This document shows positions 57,097 through 64,000 of a stretch of DNA of 64,000 bases, in pieces; the first letter of the stretch is position 1; every line of letters begins with the position of its first letter. The notes under the pieces are model-generated. The model was given only the letters and a program-made list of their open reading frames with translations, was not told the DNA's origin and searched no databases. Source of the stretch: UBA6049 sp965662345 (GTDB lineage Bacteria > Bacteroidota > Bacteroidia > Flavobacteriales_G > Salibacteraceae); assembly GCA_965662345.1 (NCBI GenBank), contig CBFIHE010000003.1:62001-126000 (forward strand), read 5' to 3'. Made by a program: the position numbers and the translations under genes.

Positions 57097-57104
57097 TACT
57101 ATTG
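57097..57104 (+). promoter_or_regulatory. Possible -7 element (TACTATTG) before the aspartate kinase gene
   Basis: One mismatch to TAnnTTTG, four nt before the ATG at 57109, with TTA at 20-nt spacing. Weak. Confidence 0.25.
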
Positions 57105-57108
57105 TAGT

Positions 57109-58380
57109 ATGTCTTTGGTATTTAAGTTTGGAGGTGCGAGTGTTAAAAGTGCCGATGCTGTGCGCAATGTAGCATCTATTGTTTCGCAATACGGTGAAGA
57201 TAACCTGGTAATTGTGGCTAGTGCCATGGGTAAAACCACCAATGCATTAGAAGAAGTTCATCGTTCAGTCTTATTGGGCAAAGCCGATGTTGAAGACAGG
57301 GTTGAATCACTTAAGGCTTTTCACTTAGAGATTGTTGAAGAACTGTTTAGGGAAAAGCCTCGAACATTACAGATGGAGCTTAAAGACCTGTTTGCGGGTT
57401 TGGCTGAGGCTATATCTGGTGTAAGAAAGGGTAGAGAAGACTTTGCCTACGATAGATTGGTACCTTTTGGTGAATTATTAAGTACTACCATTATTAGTCA
57501 CTATTTACGTGATGAAGGCATGGAAAACCGATGGATGGATGCCCGTGAATTAGTGAAAACAAACTATGACTACCGCAAAGCTAAAGTAGATTGGAAGCGA
57601 ACTTCAACGCGCATAAAACAAGAGGTGAACTCATTTTTTGAATCAGGCCCTGGAAAGATTGTGGTAACACAAGGCTTCATTGGTGGTGCAGACTCTCTAC
57701 ATTCTACAACCTTAGGCAGAGAAGGGTCTGACTACAGCGCAGCTATCTTCGCCTATGCTCTAGATGCTGAATCTGTAAGTATTTGGAAAGATGTTCCTGG
57801 AGTATTGAATGCAGACCCGCGTACTTATCCAAATGCACGTTGGCTACCTAAAATATCGTACAAGGAAGCAATAGAGCTTGCGTATTACGGGGCATCTGTA
57901 ATTCACCCCAAAACAGTGCAGCCACTGCGGAATAAAAAAATTCCACTTTATGTAAAATCCTTTATTAAACCAGACTCAATAGGAACGCTAATAAGCGATG
58001 ACAATAGCGAAGATGCGCGTATTCCTGCCTTTATCATTAAACACAATCAGCGTTTAATTTCACTAGCCACCCGAGATTTTTCCTTTATTGCAGAAGAGCA
58101 TTTGAGTCATATTTTTAGAGTATTTGGAGAACATGGTGTAACCATGAATATGATGCAAAATTCTGCGGTGAACTTTTCAGTTTCTGTGGATGAAAATGAT
58201 TTGAAGTTAGACAAACTGATAGAAGAATTGCAGCAAGATTATGAGGTGAGGTACAACCAAGCACTAGACTTGCTTACCATTCGTCATTTCAATGATGAGA
58301 TTATTGCTGAGCTTACCCATGGTAGAACACGTTTGTTAGAACAGCGTACTCGAAATACGTTGAGGTTATTACTTCACTGA
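57109..58380 (+). CDS. lysC: Aspartate kinase
   Basis: Phosphorylates aspartate in the first step of the Lys/Thr/Met pathway. The 423-residue monofunctional enzyme starts with the kinase motif KFGGASVKSADAV and contains the substrate segment TTLGREGSDYSAA and KDVPGVLNADPR, and a C-terminal ACT-type regulatory domain (about residues 310-423). Regulation by amino acids is expected from the ACT domain, but which one is not visible. The stop overlaps the convergent dehydrogenase gene by 12 bp. A weak -7 element is upstream. Confidence 0.95.
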   Translation: MSLVFKFGGASVKSADAVRNVASIVSQYGEDNLVIVASAMGKTTNALEEVHRSVLLGKADVEDRVESLKAFHLEIVEELFREKPRTLQMELKDLFAGLAEAISGVRKGREDFAYDRLVPFGELLSTTIISHYLRDEGMENRWMDARELVKTNYDYRKAKVDWKRTSTRIKQEVNSFFESGPGKIVVTQGFIGGADSLHSTTLGREGSDYSAAIFAYALDAESVSIWKDVPGVLNADPRTYPNARWLPKISYKEAIELAYYGASVIHPKTVQPLRNKKIPLYVKSFIKPDSIGTLISDDNSEDARIPAFIIKHNQRLISLATRDFSFIAEEHLSHIFRVFGEHGVTMNMMQNSAVNFSVSVDENDLKLDKLIEELQQDYEVRYNQALDLLTIRHFNDEIIAELTHGRTRLLEQRTRNTLRLLLH

Positions 58381-59316
58381 ACCAAAACTGGCTAAAATTT
58401 TCTCTGCCAAGAAAGTAGATAGCTTCTCGTAACTTTCTACAGTCCATCCAGCAATATGCGGAGATAGAATCACATTATCTGCTTGGGATAGGTAAGTAAA
58501 TGCTTCTGGCAAATTTTCAGCACCTATATTTTCATAAGAGCTTGCTTCGTATTCAAGCACATCTAAACATGCTCCACGAATCTTTCCAGATTTGAGTCCG
58601 TCAACTACAGCATCGGTTTGTACCACTTTTCCGCGAGATGTATTGATGAGAAAGAAGGGCTTATCTATACTGTTCACAAACCCGTGGTTGAGGTAGTAAT
58701 GCGTTTCACTGGTTAAGGGAACATGAAAGCTCACTACATCTGCGTAGCGCATAAGATGCTGAAGGCTCACTTCTTCAACAAAGGCCGTGGAGAAATTTGC
58801 TTTGTATTTGTCATAAGCAATAACCCTACATTCAAATCCGCTGAGACGCTGAGCAAACGCGCTTCCCATTTGGCCATAGCCAACAATTCCAACAGTTTTG
58901 CCTTTGAGTTCTAAACCGCGGTTTTCTTCTCTGCGCCAGATTCCTTTACGTACTTCGTCATCAGCTCGGTTTAGATTGTTGAATAAAGAAAGCAGCATAC
59001 CTGTGGCTTGTTCACCAACAGCATCTCGGTTACCCTCTGGAGAGTTGAACACCTTTACTTGGCGTTTTTCAGCTTCAATGAGATCTATATTTTCTAATCC
59101 CGATCCAGAGCGCGCTATGAATTTGAGATTTGTTGCAGCCTCTAATAACTCTACATCAATTCTAAACTTACTGCGAATCACCACTCCATCAGCATCGGCT
59201 ATGCTATCTAAAATATCCGCTCTGGTTTTTTGAGTAGCATCTACACATTCGCACCCATTTTTTGAAAGAATATGGGCTAATGCTGGATGTACAGTATCAA
59301 TAAAAAATACACGCAT
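58369..59316 (-). CDS. D-2-hydroxyacid dehydrogenase (phosphoglycerate dehydrogenase-like)
   Basis: A 315-residue NAD-dependent dehydrogenase with the Rossmann motif GYGQMG (146-151), Asp169 for NAD ribose binding, and catalytic residues Arg228 (NTSRG), Glu257 and His287 (LSPHIAGW). It resembles the short SerA group, which makes 3-phosphohydroxypyruvate in serine synthesis, but lacks an ACT domain and so could use another 2-hydroxyacid. ATG 59316 is chosen over the TTG/GTG frame to 59346 because it starts the typical MRVFFID and avoids overlapping mgtE. Confidence 0.88.
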   Translation of the reverse strand: MRVFFIDTVHPALAHILSKNGCECVDATQKTRADILDSIADADGVVIRSKFRIDVELLEAATNLKFIARSGSGLENIDLIEAEKRQVKVFNSPEGNRDAVGEQATGMLLSLFNNLNRADDEVRKGIWRREENRGLELKGKTVGIVGYGQMGSAFAQRLSGFECRVIAYDKYKANFSTAFVEEVSLQHLMRYADVVSFHVPLTSETHYYLNHGFVNSIDKPFFLINTSRGKVVQTDAVVDGLKSGKIRGACLDVLEYEASSYENIGAENLPEAFTYLSQADNVILSPHIAGWTVESYEKLSTFLAEKILASFGSVK

Positions 59317-59317
59317 A

Positions 59318-60679
59318 TTACAGGCTTGTGAATACGACTTGACCAATCATAAAATAGATAAATAGGCCAATAATATCGTTGAGAGTGGTAATAAAGGGCC
59401 CTGTTGCAAGTGCGGGGTCTATATGGTACTTGTCTAGCATGAGTGGAACAAAAGTGCCTAGAAGTGCCGCTACAATAATTACTGTAAGTAGGGCAGTACT
59501 AACCGTAATTCCTATTTGGTAATCAGAAAAAACAAGATAGCTTCCTATCATAGCCAAGGCAGATAGCACTACACCGTTAATGACTGCCACAGTGAATTCT
59601 TTAAAGAGCTTGGGCATAATACCGCCTAACTCTAACGTATTGTTTGCTAAACCTTGCACTATGATGGCTGATGATTGTACTCCAATGTTTCCTGCCATAG
59701 CGGTAATTAGAGGTATAAAAAATGCCATGGCTGGAATTAGCTTTATACTTTCTTCATATTTTCCTATAACCAATGCGCTTAGCATACCGCCAATCATACC
59801 AATAAGTAACCAAGGTAAACGTGCCTTGGTAAGCTGCCAAACATCATCGCTTTGGTCTACATCAGAAGATATACCAGATGCCATTTGGTAATCTTTTTCC
59901 GCTTCTTCGCGTATGACATCTACCACATCATCAATTGTAATTCTTCCTACCAGTCTGCCTAGCTCATCAATTACGGGTAATACAACCAAATCATACTTTT
60001 CCATGATTTGTGCCACTTCTTCTTGAGGGGTCCAGGTTTTTACAACACGTAAGTCTGATTTATATACGTCACCAATACGCGTTTTCACAGGTGTTGTAAG
60101 TAATTGCTTTACGGGTAACCTCCCAATGAGTTTGTCGCGAGCATCAACCACATAGACCGTATAAACGTGGTCTATTTGCTCTGCCTGAATACGCATTTCT
60201 TTTACGGCTCGCATTACGGTCCAGTTTTCAGAAACCCAGATCATTTCCTTACCCATAAGGGCTCCTGCCGTGCCTTCTTCATAGTTGAGTAGCGATACAA
60301 TATCAGAGGCTTGGTCAACATCGTCTATCTCTGCTATAACGGCTTCACGCTTTTCTTCAGGTAGCTCTGCAACTACGTCTGCAGCATCATCAGAGTCTAG
60401 GTTCTCTACAAACTGGTCTGCTATTTCTTTAGCAGTTAAGTTTTCTAAGAGCTTGGTGCGTACATCGTCTTCTAGTTCAATGATCACATCAGAAGCACGA
60501 GGACCATCTAAATACTGCAGGATTACGAGCCCTTGGTCAATATCTAATTCATCCAAGATTTCGGCAACATCAGCCGGATGCAGGTTATCTATTTTTTCCA
60601 AAATAGCCTGCTCGTCTTGGTTGGTAATGACTATTTCCAAGTCATCTAAAAACTCTTTGGTAAGTTCAAATCTATTCAT
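59318..60679 (-). CDS. mgtE: Magnesium transporter MgtE
   Basis: A 453-residue Mg2+ channel/transporter. The N-terminal MgtE_N helical domain (about 1-130), a pair of CBS domains (about 135-255) and a C-terminal membrane domain with five helices (about 280-450) are present, including GNIGVQSSAI in the pore region. The cytoplasmic domains are known to close the pore at high Mg2+. It lies 1 bp from the dehydrogenase gene, with rsmA 26 bp upstream, so all may be transcribed together from further upstream. Confidence 0.95.
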   Translation of the reverse strand: MNRFELTKEFLDDLEIVITNQDEQAILEKIDNLHPADVAEILDELDIDQGLVILQYLDGPRASDVIIELEDDVRTKLLENLTAKEIADQFVENLDSDDAADVVAELPEEKREAVIAEIDDVDQASDIVSLLNYEEGTAGALMGKEMIWVSENWTVMRAVKEMRIQAEQIDHVYTVYVVDARDKLIGRLPVKQLLTTPVKTRIGDVYKSDLRVVKTWTPQEEVAQIMEKYDLVVLPVIDELGRLVGRITIDDVVDVIREEAEKDYQMASGISSDVDQSDDVWQLTKARLPWLLIGMIGGMLSALVIGKYEESIKLIPAMAFFIPLITAMAGNIGVQSSAIIVQGLANNTLELGGIMPKLFKEFTVAVINGVVLSALAMIGSYLVFSDYQIGITVSTALLTVIIVAALLGTFVPLMLDKYHIDPALATGPFITTLNDIIGLFIYFMIGQVVFTSL

Positions 60680-60705
60680 GCGGAGCCCGAATGCTCACAA
60701 ATGTA

Positions 60706-61491
60706 TCATTTTGACTGCGATGCCTCTATGAGGCGTGTGATGTTAACGAATTCTTCAACTGCCAGTTGTTCTGGACGTTTATTGAATAATTCATCGTTGA
60801 ACACTTCTTTATCGGGCACCAATGACTTGAGGGAGTTACGCAAGGTTTTTCTGCGTTGATTAAAGGCTGTTTTTACTACAACAGTAAATCGTCTTTCATC
60901 GCAATTTAGTGCCGTTACGCCATTGCGTTTTAAGCGAATTACTCCTGATTTTACTTTAGGAGATGGGGAGAAAACGTGCTCGCTAACCGTAAAAAGATAT
61001 TCAATGTCATAAAAGGCCTGAAGTAACACACTCAAAATACCATACGCTTTGGAGCCTGGGGGTGATGCCACCCGTTCTGCCACTTCTTTCTGAAACATAC
61101 CTACCAACTCAGGTACGCGATGCCTGTTTTCGTGCGCTTTAAAGAGAATTTGAGAAGAGATATTGTAGGGAAAGTTACCTATGATTCCTACCTCACCCTC
61201 AAAAAAATCATCTAGTGGTTGCTTTAGAAAATCTCCGTACACAAAGCGCTGTGCTTTAGATGGGTACGTTTTATGCAAGTAGTCTACAGATTCTGCATCT
61301 AAGTCTATGGCTTTGAAATCCATATCCTCACGGTTAAGCAGAAATTGGGTGAGAACTCCCGTTCCTGGACCAATCTCTAGCACTTGCGAATACCCTTCTA
61401 GTTGTAAAGACTCTGTAATGCGCAGGGCGATACTCTCGTCTTTTAGAAAGTGCTGACCGAGATGTTTCTTGGCTCTTACTGGATCATCCAT
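60706..61491 (-). CDS. rsmA: 16S rRNA dimethyladenosine transferase
   Basis: Dimethylates A1518 and A1519 of 16S rRNA during ribosome assembly. The 261-residue enzyme has the N-terminal KKHLGQHFLKD, the SAM-binding motif EIGPGTGVLT, and the catalytic NFPYNISS. The stop of the upstream DUF4286 gene overlaps its start by 8 bp. Confidence 0.97.
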   Translation of the reverse strand: MDDPVRAKKHLGQHFLKDESIALRITESLQLEGYSQVLEIGPGTGVLTQFLLNREDMDFKAIDLDAESVDYLHKTYPSKAQRFVYGDFLKQPLDDFFEGEVGIIGNFPYNISSQILFKAHENRHRVPELVGMFQKEVAERVASPPGSKAYGILSVLLQAFYDIEYLFTVSEHVFSPSPKVKSGVIRLKRNGVTALNCDERRFTVVVKTAFNQRRKTLRNSLKSLVPDKEVFNDELFNKRPEQLAVEEFVNITRLIEASQSK

Positions 61492-61801
61492 GCGTCTTAT
61501 GGTCTACCACGTGCATCAGTGTTCTGAATGCAACAAATTTATCTCTGTAGCGCTCGGTATGCTCTATTTGCAAGGCATTTGCGTGTTTATTTTGGTAGGT
61601 GTTGAGGTTATCTTCATTGGCGCAGAGGTATTGTATAGAGTAACTCACACCATCGGGGTCATCTAATAGAATACGACTGAGTTTATACTCCAAGAACAGG
61701 CCTGTATTCATAACATCTGGAATGTGTTTGGTTTGCATCCAATTGAGCCATTCTTCTTGAACCGACTTATCTATTTTAACCGTTACGTTGTAAATTATCA
61801 T
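61484..61801 (-). CDS. DUF4286 family protein
   Basis: A 105-residue protein starting MIIYNVTVKIDKSVQEEWLNWM, typical of this small family of ferredoxin-like-fold proteins found mainly in Bacteroidota and often next to rsmA. Function unknown; it overlaps rsmA by 8 bp and follows the TPR protein with 14 bp. Confidence 0.9.
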   Translation of the reverse strand: MIIYNVTVKIDKSVQEEWLNWMQTKHIPDVMNTGLFLEYKLSRILLDDPDGVSYSIQYLCANEDNLNTYQNKHANALQIEHTERYRDKFVAFRTLMHVVDHKTHG

Positions 61802-61815
61802 CTCTCTATTTTTGC

Positions 61816-63642
61816 TTATTGGATATCATCTCCACGCAGCAACCTGTAGCGCTTTCTTGCCTCAACAACGTATAAACTTGAGGGGTAATCCATCAAAATA
61901 CGTTCATAATGTTTCATTGCTGTTTTGGGCTGGTTGAGGTAATCTTCATGCAATACACCTAACTGAAAAACAGCATCATCTCCCAGTATATCTGTGCCAT
62001 ATTGATTTGCGATTACCGCTAAATCATCTACTGCTTTCAGATACGCTCGCTCCTGCATATGTAGCTTATACTTTAAGAAGTAAACATCATCTGTTAAACG
62101 ATGATTGGGAAACTCCTTCAAAAGAGAATCGAGTAGGTTTCCTGCACCGGTATAGCGTTGTTGGTTAAAGTACAAATCTGCACGGGCAAAGATTTGCATA
62201 GCTACTTCTGATGTATCTATTGTAGTATTATCTAGAATTAGTTGAGAGAGGTAGAGCGCATCATTGGCGATGAGTCTTGAGGTACTTCCTTTCAATACAT
62301 CCAACATTCCTTTGGCAAAGCCAAATTCTCCCGTGTAGTAATACACTTTGGCCGCCTTGAACTTGGCTCGCTCTCCAATCTCATCATATTTGAAGGCATT
62401 CTCGGCTTTCATGTATTCTAATGCGGCATCCCAAACATTGTTTTGCATGACCAGGTAATCTCCCGCATCTATGCGACATTTTGCACGAATCTCTTCTGTG
62501 AGGGATGGAATTTCAATAAGCTCATTCAGTAGTACCAAGGCACTGTCTTGGTTATTCAGTTTGCGCGCTAAAATAGAGGCGAGTTCACGCTGACTCACCG
62601 CGGTAGAGGCCGGTTGGCCTATTTCATTTAAGAAGGCAATGTAGTTAGTTGCCAATTGCGTGTATTCGGTTTCTCCAGCTGCCGTATCATCCTCTAATAC
62701 GAGGTTTTGCGTTCTTAGCCCTGCTTGTTTTGCTTCTAAGTAGTAAGGTGAATCACCTTTTTTAATAACGTAGTTATAGGCTGCGGTAGCAACATCATAT
62801 GCTTCGTTTCCTTCAGCTATTTCCGCTAGTCCCATCAATCTAAAACCATCTTCATTAAATCTGCGATCCAATGCTCTAACTTGAGTAAGTGCTCCGTAGA
62901 AGTCGCGCTGCTGTATGTAGAGCCAAATGAGCAGCTCTGGATAGAGTTTTTGATCAGGCTCTTGTTGAATGAAGCGCAATAAACGGGTGCGCAATAGCTC
63001 CATTGATTCTGTATCGTCTTCAAAATCAATATTTCTATTCAATAAATTCTGTACGGTTTGCATGTATCCAGGATTGTAATCCAACATCTCTAAATACATG
63101 TCAATCATCTTATCGCGTTGCCCTAAAAGCCCGTAAATATCTGCAATTTCAAAGTTGAAAGCGTAGAAGTCACTCAAGTCGCGCTTTCCTTTCTCATAAA
63201 CCTTTAATGCATATTCGTACTCGGGAATGGAAGAAAATTTTCTAGCTATGCGTATTACTTCATTTCTACTTGCGGGCACATTTTCTACTGCATCACCCCA
63301 CGCGCTCTTTGCTTTTTTAACCTCACCTGCTCGCTTAAACATTTTACCCAACTCTATGCCCAAGATCAAGTTATCAGGATGCTTGCGCATTTCTTTTTTC
63401 ATGAGTTTTTCTGCAGACTTGTAGTCTTGGGTTTCTACAAAGCAATTGAAGAGGGGTAATGCAAAACCAAGAATGGGCTGATTGTCGTAGAAGTCTTGGT
63501 AATAAACGAGTGCTTTTTCATACTCACCTTGTGCCATGTAACTTCTCGCCAAATCTAGGTCTACCTGGGTTTGAGCCTGAGTCGCAGCTGAGGCGAAGAA
63601 CGCGATTACAATGATAATATGTGAAAGACGTGATTTTAGCAA
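61816..63642 (-). CDS. Secreted TPR protein
   Basis: A 608-residue protein with signal peptide (LSHIIIVIAFFASAATQAQ) and about 10-12 TPR-like helix pairs covering nearly the whole mature length (for example LARSYMAQGEYEKALVYYQDF near residue 30 and YPSSLYVVEARKRYRLL near the end). TPR arrays mediate protein binding in the periplasm, often with envelope machinery. The partial gene before it ends at the adjacent position, so they may be coupled. Confidence 0.85.
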   Translation of the reverse strand: MLKSRLSHIIIVIAFFASAATQAQTQVDLDLARSYMAQGEYEKALVYYQDFYDNQPILGFALPLFNCFVETQDYKSAEKLMKKEMRKHPDNLILGIELGKMFKRAGEVKKAKSAWGDAVENVPASRNEVIRIARKFSSIPEYEYALKVYEKGKRDLSDFYAFNFEIADIYGLLGQRDKMIDMYLEMLDYNPGYMQTVQNLLNRNIDFEDDTESMELLRTRLLRFIQQEPDQKLYPELLIWLYIQQRDFYGALTQVRALDRRFNEDGFRLMGLAEIAEGNEAYDVATAAYNYVIKKGDSPYYLEAKQAGLRTQNLVLEDDTAAGETEYTQLATNYIAFLNEIGQPASTAVSQRELASILARKLNNQDSALVLLNELIEIPSLTEEIRAKCRIDAGDYLVMQNNVWDAALEYMKAENAFKYDEIGERAKFKAAKVYYYTGEFGFAKGMLDVLKGSTSRLIANDALYLSQLILDNTTIDTSEVAMQIFARADLYFNQQRYTGAGNLLDSLLKEFPNHRLTDDVYFLKYKLHMQERAYLKAVDDLAVIANQYGTDILGDDAVFQLGVLHEDYLNQPKTAMKHYERILMDYPSSLYVVEARKRYRLLRGDDIQ

Positions 63643-64000
63643 TTAGCGAATTCCTCGTTTATTCATGTCTAAGATAACCGAATCTACTTTGGTCTTGAGT
63701 CCGTTATGACGTTTAATAATCTTGTCGTACTTCAATGTGAGGGTAGAGTCACCTTTCATAAGAACGTCAGTAGCATTCTTTTCGTCTTCTAAGTAGTTAG
63801 CTAATTCTTCAGGAGTGTGAATATCATTCACAATGTCATTTCTGAGTCCGTCTAATTGCTTAAGTGAGTATTCACACTCTCTTTCCATGCGTTCAATCTG
63901 CTCTGCAAAGAAACCAAGTGCCTTTTTATTGGCTTTGTAGTCGCCCAAAAAGGCTGCCGTTGCTCTGCTTAAACTATCTTCTCTAGGCCATTTTTTCGAG
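63643..64000 (-). CDS. Small coiled-coil-like protein, 5' end outside window
   Basis: The C-terminal 118 codons of a protein whose frame is open to the window edge (the TTG at 63948 is inside a longer frame). The sequence is highly charged, with helical stretches (for example FAEQIERMERECEYSLKQLDG) that look like a coiled coil. I do not recognise the family. It ends directly before the TPR protein start, suggesting a shared operon. Confidence 0.65.
   Translation of the reverse strand, partial: SKKWPREDSLSRATAAFLGDYKANKKALGFFAEQIERMERECEYSLKQLDGLRNDIVNDIHTPEELANYLEDEKNATDVLMKGDSTLTLKYDKIIKRHNGLKTKVDSVILDMNKRGIR

Overview
The window looks like a draft-quality chromosomal segment of a Bacteroidota bacterium, most likely a flavobacterium-like (Flavobacteriales) lineage. 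The evidence is a giant SprB-repeat adhesin with a type IX secretion (T9SS) C-terminal signal, a second small T9SS-signal protein, an S46 dipeptidyl-peptidase, GH3-family and class I isoprenoid-synthase-like proteins side by side, no Shine-Dalgarno sequences before start codons, and the Bacteroidota -7 promoter element (TAnnTTTG) recurring just upstream of starts. Gene content is mostly housekeeping plus cell-surface and periplasmic proteins. I see no plasmid, phage, IS element, CRISPR array or defence island.

Layout. 1-13 kb is mostly minus strand: the 3' end of an LpxH-like phosphatase, a TPR histidine kinase, a thioredoxin-tailed lipoprotein, Bax-inhibitor-like protein, dut, a polysaccharide flippase, enoyl-CoA hydratase, a NtrY-like histidine kinase, a cation:proton antiporter, an unknown secreted protein and the site-2 protease RseP. 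13-18.7 kb holds a DPP5-like S9 peptidase, an isoprenoid-synthase-like protein, GH3, MarC and PurN. 18.8-23.7 kb is a plus-strand block with an iodotyrosine-deiodinase-like nitroreductase, acpP-fabF-rnc and pyk. 23.7-33.3 kb carries a TMTC-like membrane protein and the SprB-repeat giant. 33.4-47.1 kb contains bacilliredoxin, tadA, aspS, two lipoproteins, an LpxH-like phosphatase paired with a glycosyltransferase, omega-amidase, free-Met-R-sulfoxide reductase, comF, pth-rplY-prs and a tRNA-Leu. 47.5-64 kb has an S41 protease, a repetitive fibre-like protein, a T9SS-signal protein, a DPP11-like S46 peptidase, an OmpL47-type repeat protein, aspartate kinase, a PGDH-like dehydrogenase, mgtE, rsmA and TPR proteins.

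How the genes fit together. Two periplasmic dipeptidyl-peptidases with complementary predicted specificity (DPP5-like and DPP11-like) plus S41 and RseP proteases suggest a peptide-using life style. The SprB-repeat protein and the fibre-like protein are probable surface structures. The acpP-fabF-rnc-pyk order and the pth-rplY-prs order are ordinary conserved housekeeping clusters.

Data quality matters here. There are six runs of N, one 77-bp exact duplication across a 10-N gap (unmerged contig ends), and three apparent frameshifts in otherwise well-conserved genes (the TPR histidine kinase, fabF, and the 3' end of the methionine sulfoxide reductase). The latter are more likely sequence errors than biology. 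I did not find a clearly new multi-gene system. The best leads are the deiodinase homologue with a complete substrate triad, the isoprenoid-synthase-like/GH3 pair, and the two repeat-expanding surface proteins.
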